A DNA stretch of 64,000 nucleotides, taken from the NCBI GenBank assembly GCA_902594855.1, contig CACJNS010000001.1:354696-418695 (forward strand). Reading direction: 5' to 3'. Position numbers and translations under genes: made by a program. Positions 15,146 through 23,182 of the stretch are shown here, one piece after another. The notes below the pieces were generated by a model that was not told where the DNA came from, made no database searches, and saw only the letters and a list, made by a program, of their open reading frames with translations. How positions within the stretch are numbered: the first letter of the stretch is position 1; each line of letters opens with the position of its first letter. The stretch comes from an uncultured SAR86 cluster bacterium. Lineage in GTDB: Bacteria; Pseudomonadota; Gammaproteobacteria; Magnimaribacterales; AG-339-G14.

Positions 15146-16147
15146 ATGAAAAGAATTATAATAGAAAAACCAGGTGGGCTAGATAACCTTAAGTTTGTTG
15201 ATGCAGAGCAACCAAAACCTCAGAGCGATGAGGTTCTTCTCAAAGTCTCGCATAGTAGCCTTAATTATCATGACCTTCTTGTCGCTCTTGGCTTTATACC
15301 GACTGAGGATAAAAGAGTACCTCTTGGAGATGCTGGATGTACCGTCGAAGCAATCGGTGAGTCAGTTAGTGAATGGAAAACTGGAGATCAAGTGATGAGC
15401 GTGAGTTTTCCAAGATGGATTGAGGGTCCACCAAAATACGAATACTTCAGCTTCATTGGAGATAACGAAGACGGTTACGCTAGCGAATACATGACCATCA
15501 AGGCTAATGCATTGACACCGATACCTAAAGATTGGTCTTTGCAAGAAGCCGCTACATTACCCTGCGCAGGACTTACCGCTTGGCGGGCAATAATGGAGGA
15601 AGGAAACCTTCAACCAAACGAAACTATTTTAGTCCAAGGATCTGGTGGTGTATCCATCTTTGCTCTTCAGCTAGCTAAGGCTCACGGAGCAAATGTGATT
15701 GCCACAACCTCTTCCGATGAAAAAGCAGAAAAATTAAAATCCCTAGGAGCTGATGAAGTGGTTAATTACAAAGAACATCCGCAATGGGGAAAAGAAGTTA
15801 TGCGATTAACTGCGAATGAAGGAGTAGATCATGTCGTTGAAGTTGCAGGAGGAGAATCGTTCAATGAATCGATCCGATGTGCCAAGCTGGGTGGACATAT
15901 TTCCATCATAGGAATCTTAGATGGCAACACCAGTAAAATTTTACTGCCAAGACTTTTTGCTAAACAGCTTCGAACTTCAGGAATATCCATGGGCAGTCAA
16001 AAATCTCAAAGAGATATGGTGGATTTTCTTAATAAGACTGACATCAGACCGATAATTAGCGATACTTTTAAATTGGAGAAGTTAGGCGAGGCGTTTCAAT
16101 TTCAGATGGACAACAAACATTTTGGGAAGATTTCAATCGAAGTCTAA
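15146..16147 (+). CDS. Zinc-independent MDR-family NAD(P)-dependent reductase
   Basis: 333 residues. N-terminal GroES-like domain (about 1-130: LKVSHSSLNYHDLLVALG) and Rossmann domain with VQGSGGVSIFALQLAKAHGA at about 163-182. It lacks the four-Cys structural zinc cluster and the catalytic Cys/His zinc set of alcohol dehydrogenases, placing it with quinone oxidoreductase and enoyl-reductase-like MDRs. Substrate unknown; a second member of the same superfamily is at 40330. Transcribed alone, with a 185-base leader region upstream. Confidence 0.85.
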   Translation: MKRIIIEKPGGLDNLKFVDAEQPKPQSDEVLLKVSHSSLNYHDLLVALGFIPTEDKRVPLGDAGCTVEAIGESVSEWKTGDQVMSVSFPRWIEGPPKYEYFSFIGDNEDGYASEYMTIKANALTPIPKDWSLQEAATLPCAGLTAWRAIMEEGNLQPNETILVQGSGGVSIFALQLAKAHGANVIATTSSDEKAEKLKSLGADEVVNYKEHPQWGKEVMRLTANEGVDHVVEVAGGESFNESIRCAKLGGHISIIGILDGNTSKILLPRLFAKQLRTSGISMGSQKSQRDMVDFLNKTDIRPIISDTFKLEKLGEAFQFQMDNKHFGKISIEV

Positions 16148-16176
16148 ATGAGTTGAATTGATTAAATTATTCACTT

Positions 16177-16194
16177 TTGACATTAAATATGTCA
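16177..16194. promoter_or_regulatory. Palindrome overlapping a TTGACA promoter element
   Basis: TGACAT-taaat-ATGTCA (16178-16194) is a perfect 6-bp inverted repeat with a 5-base spacer, and its left arm is part of TTGACA (16177-16182), a consensus -35 element, 86 bases before the DUF3604 start. A repressor bound here would block the promoter. The TetR gene three genes downstream is the natural candidate; that link is inference. Confidence 0.55.
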
Positions 16195-16268
16195 TATTTT
16201 CTTAACTACTCTAATGAGAGAATATTTATTATTAAAGTGAGTCTTGAAGACCGAACAAAGGGGAAAAA

Positions 16269-18326
16269 ATGTTAAGAGTTTTACTTATATCGATAACAAT
16301 AATATTTGTTGGTTGTTCCGATTCTCTAAAACACACAAAAGACTTCTCAGAAGGAGCGGACCTAAGCAAAAGAGAAAATGCTAGGCCTGCATACAGCAAG
16401 GATAGAAACGTTTTTTTTGGTGATCTCCACGTCCATACTAAACATTCGTTTGATGCGTATATTTTTGGAACGACTGCTACTCCTGATGATGCTTATCGAT
16501 TCGCTCGCGGTGAAGCAATCAAACATCCGTTAGGGTTTGATCAACAGTTAAGAGAGCCATTGGATTTTTATGCTGTTACCGATCATGGTTTTTTCATGGG
16601 CATGGTCCCTGGATGGGCTGATGTTGGATCTAAAGCTTCAAGGCTTCCTGGAGCGGATCACTTTCATGATCTTAATGCAGAAGGCAATGTGAATTTAGAT
16701 TCAATCCCTCAAAGAGTTGGTGCTTTTAGAAATATGGTCCGAACGCTTACCGACTACGATGTCATCGGAGTAATAAATGCTTGGAGAACTAATAACTTAT
16801 CGCAATCCAGTGATATGTATGATCATGGAACTCACCTCGCTGCGTGGGCAGATGTAGCTCGATCAGCAGAAGAAAATTATGAACCTGGAAAATTAACAAC
16901 TTTTATTGCTTACGAGTACACATCTTCAATGGCGAATTCTGAAAACCTTCATAGGAATGTTATTTTTGAAGGCTCTAAAGTGCCTACAAGACCGTTTTCA
17001 AGAATTGATTCAATAAATCCAGAGGATCTTTGGACTTGGATGGATATGCTGAGAGATGAAAAAGGTATCGATAGCATAGCAATACCACACAACAGTAACG
17101 GCTCTAATGGTCAGATGTTTGAAGATGAAAAATGGAACGGAGAAGTGGTTGATAAAGAATATGCTGCTTTTAGGATGCGTAATGAACCTCTTGTAGAGGT
17201 AACTCAAGTTAAAGGAACATCGGAAACTCACCCCCTTCTATCGCCAAATGACGAGTGGGCTAATTTTGAAATCTTTCCTTCTAGGATCGGACAAAACATT
17301 TATTCAATTCCATACGGGGGTTACGTCAGAGATGCTTACCTTCGTGGAATGCTAGCCGAATGGGAGGGCAAAGGAAATCCTTACAAGTTTGGTTTAGTTG
17401 GAGCCAGTGACACTCATACAGCTGCTTCCTCATATGATGAGTCTAATTATTGGTCAAAAGTAGGCTTACTAGATGGTGAAACGTGGCTCAGAGGATCAAC
17501 TACTCTTGATAAAGAAACCATTGATCAGCTCACTTCATCGGTTAACACCCAGGGTCTTTATCGATTTGTTGAACAAGATGAAGAATATTTCTTGGATACC
17601 TACTACTCTCGTTGGGGAGCGTCAGGAATTGCTGCAGTTTGGGCTGAAGAAAATACCAGAGAGTCTATTTTTGCTGGTTTTCGAAGAAAGGAAACTTACG
17701 CAACTTCAGGCACTAGAATTAAATTAAGATTCTTTGGAGGCTTTGGCTTAGATGAACTAGATCTAGACGATGAGGAAGTTATTGCAAAGGCATATGAGAA
17801 AGGGGTAAGCATGGGTGGAGATCTTGCTTACAACGAAGACGAAAAACCTTCCTTCATAGTTTGGGCTCAAAGGGATAAAAACGGTGCCCCGCTACAGAGA
17901 ATTCAAATCATCAAAGGTACCGTAGATGAATTTGATGCTATGCCAAACGAAGAGGTCATTGATGTCGTATGCTCTAACGGCCTGAAAGTTAACCCTAAGA
18001 CCAATCGTTGTCCTGACAACGGAGCAAAAGTTGATATAGAAACATGTGCTTTCTCTATGGATAGAGGCGCCGCTGAACTAAAGACTATTTGGACCGATGA
18101 GAATTATGATCCAACAGAGAAAAGCTTTTACTACGTAAGAGTATTAGAAAACCCAACTTGCCGATGGTCTACTTGGGATGCGATTAAAACAGGATCTACA
18201 ATTAGAAAAGATTTAGAAACTTTAATCCAAGAACGAGCTTGGTCCACACCTATTTGGATAAGCTCGGTAAGACCTGAGCAAGCTGCTTTGTTCTCAACCG
18301 ACGATACTGTTCTAGATAACGACTAA
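16269..18326 (+). CDS. DUF3604 lipoprotein (PHP-like metal-dependent hydrolase)
   Basis: 685 residues. Lipoprotein signal with lipobox IFVGC (Cys16). From about residue 50, FFGDLHVHTKHSFDAY is the metal-binding opening of DUF3604, and AVTDHGFFMG, IPHNSNG and GASDTHTAA give further His/Asp ligands of a PHP-type fold. DUF3604 proteins are large, envelope-associated and common in marine bacteria; the reaction is not established. It heads a probable operon with the methyltransferase, TetR and glycosidase genes. A ribosome site (AAAGGGG) precedes ATG 16269. Confidence 0.88.
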   Translation: MLRVLLISITIIFVGCSDSLKHTKDFSEGADLSKRENARPAYSKDRNVFFGDLHVHTKHSFDAYIFGTTATPDDAYRFARGEAIKHPLGFDQQLREPLDFYAVTDHGFFMGMVPGWADVGSKASRLPGADHFHDLNAEGNVNLDSIPQRVGAFRNMVRTLTDYDVIGVINAWRTNNLSQSSDMYDHGTHLAAWADVARSAEENYEPGKLTTFIAYEYTSSMANSENLHRNVIFEGSKVPTRPFSRIDSINPEDLWTWMDMLRDEKGIDSIAIPHNSNGSNGQMFEDEKWNGEVVDKEYAAFRMRNEPLVEVTQVKGTSETHPLLSPNDEWANFEIFPSRIGQNIYSIPYGGYVRDAYLRGMLAEWEGKGNPYKFGLVGASDTHTAASSYDESNYWSKVGLLDGETWLRGSTTLDKETIDQLTSSVNTQGLYRFVEQDEEYFLDTYYSRWGASGIAAVWAEENTRESIFAGFRRKETYATSGTRIKLRFFGGFGLDELDLDDEEVIAKAYEKGVSMGGDLAYNEDEKPSFIVWAQRDKNGAPLQRIQIIKGTVDEFDAMPNEEVIDVVCSNGLKVNPKTNRCPDNGAKVDIETCAFSMDRGAAELKTIWTDENYDPTEKSFYYVRVLENPTCRWSTWDAIKTGSTIRKDLETLIQERAWSTPIWISSVRPEQAALFSTDDTVLDND

Positions 18327-18338
18327 GATTAAAGAAAT

Positions 18339-19202
18339 ATGATTGTGATGGATGGAAGCATGGGGAATGAGCTTCTAGCCAGGAGATCCGATCTTGTTAC
18401 AGGCCTTTGGTCTGCTCAGTATCTCATCGATGCCCCTGAGCTAGTCAAAGAAATTCACCTTGATTATATTAATGCCGGTGCTGACTTGATAATCACCAAT
18501 ACCTATTCAACCATTCCCAGTTATTTATCTAAACAAAAAGCTGAAGATAAAATGTCCGAACTTATTCATTTAGCTGGAAAGCTTGCAAGAGAAGCTGTAA
18601 AAGATTCCAAAAAAAAAGTTATGGTTGCTGGATCTTTGCCACCGCTAGAAGAAAGCTATCGACCTGATCTTGTCATAGATAAGGAAGAAGCAGTTCCAAT
18701 TTATGAGACTCTTATAAAAGAACTTACTCCGTATGTTGATATTTTTATTTGCGAAACAATGTCATCGATAAAGGAGATGCAACACGTCATACAAGCCTTA
18801 CATAATCTTGATAATGAGAAGCCTGTTTGGATTTCATGGTCGCTTAAAGAAGACAAAAAAAATCAACTTCGTAGCGGGGAGTCAATTAAAGAAGCATTCA
18901 ATGCTTCTGAATCGATAAAGCCTGAGGCATATTTATTTAACTGTACAGATCCCTTCGCGATTACTGAGGGGCTTAAAGAATTGAAAGAATTAACGCAAAA
19001 ACCAATAGGCGGCTATCCAAATGTCTTTAATGTTCCTGAGGGTTGGACTCTTGATAACGATGTTCAAGTATCGGTAAGAGATTTGTCTGTTGAAAAGTTT
19101 TTAGCATTTGCAGAAGAATGGCGAAATCTTGGGGCAACCATAATAGGCGGCTGTTGCGGGATCGGTCCTAAATTCATCAAAGCTATAGCAGATAAAAAAT
19201 AA
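18339..19202 (+). CDS. Homocysteine S-methyltransferase family protein (MmuM/BHMT-like)
   Basis: 287 residues, close to MmuM. The N-terminal barrel opens VMDGSMGNELLARR and zinc ligands are FNCTDP (about residue 207) and GGCCGIGP near 272-275. Enzymes of the family transfer a methyl group from S-methylmethionine, betaine or DMSP-like sulfonium donors to homocysteine, making methionine. In a marine setting a sulfonium or betaine donor is plausible but not shown. Lies 12 bases after the DUF3604 gene. Confidence 0.88.
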   Translation: MIVMDGSMGNELLARRSDLVTGLWSAQYLIDAPELVKEIHLDYINAGADLIITNTYSTIPSYLSKQKAEDKMSELIHLAGKLAREAVKDSKKKVMVAGSLPPLEESYRPDLVIDKEEAVPIYETLIKELTPYVDIFICETMSSIKEMQHVIQALHNLDNEKPVWISWSLKEDKKNQLRSGESIKEAFNASESIKPEAYLFNCTDPFAITEGLKELKELTQKPIGGYPNVFNVPEGWTLDNDVQVSVRDLSVEKFLAFAEEWRNLGATIIGGCCGIGPKFIKAIADKK

Positions 19203-19222
19203 ATCGACAGAAAATCATTTTT

Positions 19223-19247
19223 TTGTCATTTTTATGTAAGATGACAA
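19223..19247. promoter_or_regulatory. Inverted repeat just before the TetR start (possible autoregulatory operator)
   Basis: TTGTCAT (19223-19229) and ATGACAA (19241-19247) form a 7-bp perfect inverted repeat with an 11-base spacer that ends one base before the GTG start of the TetR gene. TetR proteins often bind palindromes over their own start. The TGACA/TGTCA half-sites are shared with the palindrome at 16178, although their order is reversed. Confidence 0.4.
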
Positions 19248-19248
19248 T

Positions 19249-19905
19249 GTGCAAACAAGAAAAGCAACTAACCGAACTAAGTTAATCAAAGCTGCAGCAA
19301 CCCTTATTGAACGGGATGGTTATAAAAACATAGACGTTACAAAGGTCACCAAAGAAGCAAAATTGGGCTACGGTACTTTTTACAATCATTTTTCTGACAT
19401 CACAGATCTTTTAGAGGAAATAACAAAGGAAGTGATAATCAATATTCAGGATTTTGTTATTGAACTTTCTGGTCATGAAACCAGCCCCTTGAAACAAATT
19501 TTTATAAGGAATTATTTCCAATTTCATGCTTTTTACGGCTCGCCCATCCTTGAATGGGTAGCAGAAAATCCAACCTTTTTAATGAAGCTTTGGGATGAAA
19601 ATACAAAAAGTGTGACCAACGAAATGATCAAACAAGTGATTAAGAAAGGTGAACTTAAAGGAGATCCCATAGAACTTTTAGATAGATTTGAGAATATCAG
19701 AGAGACTTATCGATGGAACTTTCTTGGTTCACTACACTCATTGCTTGCTGGAAAAGATCCAGACATGGCCTTTGTTGATAATTCTGAAGGTGTGGATATC
19801 TTTTCAATGCCGTATCAGGAAAAACGAGAATTTCTCACTTCTATCGTTTCAGACTATAAGAAACATTCCTCAAAGATACAGAGAATATTTTTAAATAATT
19901 CGTAA
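19249..19905 (+). CDS. TetR-family transcriptional regulator
   Basis: 218 residues from GTG 19249; nearby ATGs at 19241 and 19247 are in other frames. The N-terminal helix-turn-helix is clear: KLIKAAATLIERDGYKNIDV followed by VTKEAKLGYGTFYNHFSD (about 12-50). The ligand-binding half has FIRNYFQFHAFYGSPILEW and no recognised subfamily. Its stop overlaps the start of the glycosidase gene (TAATG). It probably controls the DUF3604-methyltransferase-glycosidase genes, with candidate palindromes at 16178 and 19223. Confidence 0.92.
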   Translation: MQTRKATNRTKLIKAAATLIERDGYKNIDVTKVTKEAKLGYGTFYNHFSDITDLLEEITKEVIINIQDFVIELSGHETSPLKQIFIRNYFQFHAFYGSPILEWVAENPTFLMKLWDENTKSVTNEMIKQVIKKGELKGDPIELLDRFENIRETYRWNFLGSLHSLLAGKDPDMAFVDNSEGVDIFSMPYQEKREFLTSIVSDYKKHSSKIQRIFLNNS

Positions 19906-20942
19906 TGTGGAATAAAAAGAATATTAATGAATGGTACTCAAATCATAAGTGGTTAGTTGGATGTAATTACCTTCCAAGCACAGCCATCAATCAGTTGGAA
20001 ATGTTTCAAGAGGATAGTTTTGATCCAGTGATAAATAATAAAGAAATCGGATGGGCTAATGACATTGGTTTCAATAGTTTACGAATTTATCTTCACGATT
20101 TGCTCTGGCAAGATAAAGAAAATTTTCAAAAACGACTAAATGAAATCCTCATTCTTTGTTCAGATCATAATATAAAGCCTATCTTAGTCCTCTTTGATGA
20201 TTGTCACAGGCCTTTTCCCAAACTTGGGAAACAACCTTTGCCGGTCAGAGGTGTTCATAATTCGGGTTGGAAACAAAGCCCCGGACACGAAATTGTCAGA
20301 GAAATTGCAAAGGGTAATGAGGAAGAAGAAGCTAGATTAAAATTATTTACTCAAGAAATTCTTAATGATTTTCGAGACGATGAAAGAATCTTAATGTGGG
20401 ATCTCTACAACGAACCGGGTCAATTTGGGATTGGTGACGAATCTAATACTCTTTTAACCAAAGTTTGGGATTGGGCCTTTGAAGTTCGTCCATCCCAGCC
20501 TCTAACTGCCTGCCTTGATGGCACAATTGGCGATAAAAATATTCAGACTAATAAAGAAAAATCGGATGTTATTACTTTCCACGTCTATGAACACCAAAAG
20601 GTGATTTCAATCATTGAAGAACTTAAAGAAATTGGCAGGCCTCTTATATGTACCGAATACATGGCAAGAGAATTTGGTACGACGTTTGAATTTACATTGC
20701 CTATCTTTAAAGAGAACAATATAGGAGCCTATAACTGGGGCCTTGTTGCAGGTAAAAGTCAGACTCATTTTGGCTGGGAAACTATTCTTAAGATAAAAGA
20801 GCTTAAAGATAAAGGAGATTTTATTGAGGAAAGTGAATCCATACCGGAACCCGACGTTTGGTTTCATGATATTTTTCGCCAAGACGGTTCGCCCTACGAT
20901 CAAAACGAAGTGGATTTTATAAAACAGATTCTTTCTACATAA
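19905..20942 (+). CDS. Glycoside hydrolase, GH5/GH2-like TIM barrel
   Basis: 345 residues, no signal peptide, so apparently cytosolic. WANDIGFNSLRIYLHDLLW is the second strand region, the acid/base Glu lies in MWDLYNEPGQF (about 168-176), HVYEHQ follows on a later strand, and the nucleophile Glu is in ICTEYMARE (about 250). These are clan GH-A marks. Substrate unknown; being intracellular it may act on a small imported glycoside. Starts inside the TetR stop codon, so the two are translationally coupled. Confidence 0.82.
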   Translation: MWNKKNINEWYSNHKWLVGCNYLPSTAINQLEMFQEDSFDPVINNKEIGWANDIGFNSLRIYLHDLLWQDKENFQKRLNEILILCSDHNIKPILVLFDDCHRPFPKLGKQPLPVRGVHNSGWKQSPGHEIVREIAKGNEEEEARLKLFTQEILNDFRDDERILMWDLYNEPGQFGIGDESNTLLTKVWDWAFEVRPSQPLTACLDGTIGDKNIQTNKEKSDVITFHVYEHQKVISIIEELKEIGRPLICTEYMAREFGTTFEFTLPIFKENNIGAYNWGLVAGKSQTHFGWETILKIKELKDKGDFIEESESIPEPDVWFHDIFRQDGSPYDQNEVDFIKQILST

Positions 20943-21014
20943 ATGCGATTTGTAGTCCTGGTACAGATCTTAGTTTTAATGGGTTGTGCGAATATCGAAC
21001 AAGAGCCTAATTAA
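20943..21014 (+). CDS. Tiny lipoprotein (23 residues), entericidin-like in layout
   Basis: The first base after the glycosidase stop opens a 24-codon frame, MRFVVLVQILVLMGCANIEQ and three more residues. It has a basic start, hydrophobic core and a lipobox LMGC at Cys15, leaving an 8-residue lipidated tail. Position directly abutting the upstream stop suggests coupling. Its last four bases overlap the convergent reductase gene. A chance frame is possible at this length, but a clean lipobox is uncommon by chance. Confidence 0.45.
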   Translation: MRFVVLVQILVLMGCANIEQEPN

Positions 21015-21943
21015 ATAATTAGCTCAGGGCCAGCGGGAACAATTCGATAAGGATTTATTTCTTTATGGCTGAAATAGTAATGTCGTTTTATGTGATCAAA
21101 CTTGGTTGAATCTTTGATCGCTGGAATGGTCATTAAGTCGTGAACGTATCGTGAAAGATGCTTGTAATCGATGATTCTTTTGATGTTGCATTTAAAGTGC
21201 GTTACGTAAACTACATCAAATCTAAGCAATGTTGGAATAAGCCTTAGATCTGCTTCAGTTAAAGTATCTTCAATTAAGTACTTTGACTTTGCGAGTCTTT
21301 GATCCAATTCATCTAATGCTTTAAAAAGATCAGTTACTGCTTCATCATAACTTTTTTGTGTTTTTGCAAACCCGCTCTTGTAGACACCATTATTCACCGA
21401 GTTGTAGATCCAATCATTTAGCTTGTCTATTTCTTCTTGCAAATGATCGGGATAATAATTTTCATTGTTTCCGGTTAATTCATTGAATGCAGAATTAAAA
21501 ATTCGAATAATCTGAGAAGATTCATTGTTAACTATGGTTTCTGTTTTTTTGTCCCATAAAACAGGCACAGTCACGCTCGTAGTCACATTAGGATCGGATT
21601 TTTGATAAAGATCTCTTAAAAATTTAAATCCATATAAGGATTCTTTAGTAGCTCCAGGATAACTGTTATCAAAAGCCCAACCCTCTTCGAGAAGATCGGG
21701 ATGCACCACATCCACAGATATATGATCTTCCAAAGATTTAAGTTTCCGATAAATAAGCGCTCTTGTAGCCCAAGGACAGGCATAGCTTATGTATAAATGA
21801 TATCTGTTTGAATCAGGAGTGTAGACAGCATCATCGGCTGAAATATTATTTTCGAACGTTCTCGGTAAACGAGCGTATGCACCTTTTTCATCGTTGGTGA
21901 TGATAGAACGTTTCTCCCACTTACCATCGATTAATTTACCCAT
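21011..21943 (-). CDS. Glutathionyl-hydroquinone reductase (YqjG/ECM4 type GST)
   Basis: 310 residues. The reactive Cys is in YISYACPWATRALIYRKLK (about 52-70), the CPWA motif of Xi-class GSTs that reduce glutathionyl-hydroquinones. VTVPVLWDKKTETIVNNESS is the glutathione-binding cis-Pro and SS region, and the C-terminal helical domain has YLIEDTLTEADLRLIPTLLRFD. It fits with gshA in the window and with an organism handling quinones or aromatics. Convergent with the tiny lipoprotein gene. Confidence 0.92.
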   Translation of the reverse strand: MGKLIDGKWEKRSIITNDEKGAYARLPRTFENNISADDAVYTPDSNRYHLYISYACPWATRALIYRKLKSLEDHISVDVVHPDLLEEGWAFDNSYPGATKESLYGFKFLRDLYQKSDPNVTTSVTVPVLWDKKTETIVNNESSQIIRIFNSAFNELTGNNENYYPDHLQEEIDKLNDWIYNSVNNGVYKSGFAKTQKSYDEAVTDLFKALDELDQRLAKSKYLIEDTLTEADLRLIPTLLRFDVVYVTHFKCNIKRIIDYKHLSRYVHDLMTIPAIKDSTKFDHIKRHYYFSHKEINPYRIVPAGPELII

Positions 21944-21973
21944 AATAAATATATTGAGGCTAAGTGGGAATTA

Positions 21974-22093
21974 TCAAGAAGAGCTATTTTTCTCTTCTTC
22001 GTATTCTTTTAGCTTTTGTTGGTATTCTTCTTCAGATAGCTTATGCCAACCTATGCATTTACCTGTTGGACTTCTTCCGCATCCACAATCCAT
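21974..22093 (-). CDS. Cysteine-containing micro-protein (39 residues) starting MDCGCGRSPTGKC
   Basis: ATG 22093 follows TAGGAGTC, a good ribosome site. The 40-codon frame has Cys at residues 3, 5 and 13 (CGC...C) followed by IGWHKL and an acidic helix rich in Glu, Lys and Tyr (SEEEYQQKLKEYEEEK). The CGC and GWH elements could bind a metal. I recall similar short hypothetical proteins in marine gammaproteobacteria but cannot name a family. Upstream of the GST-like gene by 30 bases on the same strand, so probably co-transcribed with it. Confidence 0.65.
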   Translation of the reverse strand: MDCGCGRSPTGKCIGWHKLSEEEYQQKLKEYEEEKNSSS

Positions 22094-22176
22094 TTATGAC
22101 TCCTACCATCATATTAATTAACTTTCATTATCTCATCTTTTGCTTCTTGCAAAGATTTTTTTAGTTTATCTGTAAG

Positions 22177-23181
22177 CTAATCAATTATAAAATTCTCTCC
22201 TGTAGCTTCACAGCTTTTCTTCCAAATCATCTCTCTAGTTTCAGAATTATCGTATTTCGCCTCCAATTTAAAAGTAGTGGCTGGTCCTTTCATGCCTTTT
22301 GGACCAATGAATGTTCCTGATTCAATTGAAGGATCTGCTATGCCTCTTAAAATTCCCATGGTTCCATCTTCTTGAGACTGACCAAATTTCATAAATTGTG
22401 CTGTGAACCATCTGCCTAACCCACCCTCTTTAACCGTGGTATTTTGAAGATCAGTTTCCGCAAGACCAGGGTGTGCAACGATAGCTTTAATCTTTGAACC
22501 ACTGTTTTGCAATTTTTCATGCATAGCTGCAGTATAAGCTGCGTTTGCCAATTTTGTTTGCCCGTAACGTATCCATCTACCGCCACCAAAAAACATACTT
22601 TTACCATTTCCACCAAGAGAGCCGCCTTTTTGCTCTAAAAATTGGGGTTCAAGTTTTTTTACAGAATGTCTTGCTCCGCTAGAGTGGTTGACTACTCTTG
22701 CTTCGCCTTTTTCATTTGCAGCTTTTTCAAGGAGCGGCCATAAAAGTTTCGTTAATAAAAAGTGTGAAAGGTGATTGGTTTGCATTTGAATATCGTAGCC
22801 ATCGCCAGTTGGCATGTCTTCGAGCGCCATCACGCCGGCATTGTTGCAGAGCACATCAATGCCCTCTAAACAAAGCTCATTAATTTTGGGGATACATTCC
22901 CGCACTGCAGCAAAACTTTGCAAGTCGCAATCTATCGAATGAAAAGATCCATTGGAAGTTGTCTCTTTTAATTTTTCCAATGAGTTTTTAGCCCTTTCTG
23001 AAGGTCTATTTAAAAGAACAACTTTTGCGCCTAGTTTGCCGCATGCTTCAGCTGCGGTGTATCCGGTACCAGAGGTAGTTCCTGTAATGACTATGGTTTT
23101 ACCTACAAGGGGGGGAAGGCTTTCAAAAAGCTCATGATAATATTTAGATTCGAGATTAGGTTTTTTATATCCTTTTTTCAT
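22177..23181 (-). CDS. Short-chain dehydrogenase (retinol-dehydrogenase/POR-like branch)
   Basis: 334 residues. Cofactor loop TGTTSGTGYTAA (about 33-44), NNAGVMA (about 110-116), and the catalytic YGQTK (Tyr and Lys, about 206-210) define an SDR. The large insert and length place it with the retinol-dehydrogenase-like or protochlorophyllide-reductase-like branch. It is the last gene of a five-gene minus-strand operon (from 27460), 1 base after the aldo/keto reductase gene. The reading frame continues open for 20 codons past the TAG stop (see findings). Confidence 0.88.
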   Translation of the reverse strand: MKKGYKKPNLESKYYHELFESLPPLVGKTIVITGTTSGTGYTAAEACGKLGAKVVLLNRPSERAKNSLEKLKETTSNGSFHSIDCDLQSFAAVRECIPKINELCLEGIDVLCNNAGVMALEDMPTGDGYDIQMQTNHLSHFLLTKLLWPLLEKAANEKGEARVVNHSSGARHSVKKLEPQFLEQKGGSLGGNGKSMFFGGGRWIRYGQTKLANAAYTAAMHEKLQNSGSKIKAIVAHPGLAETDLQNTTVKEGGLGRWFTAQFMKFGQSQEDGTMGILRGIADPSIESGTFIGPKGMKGPATTFKLEAKYDNSETREMIWKKSCEATGENFIID

Positions 23182-23182
23182 T

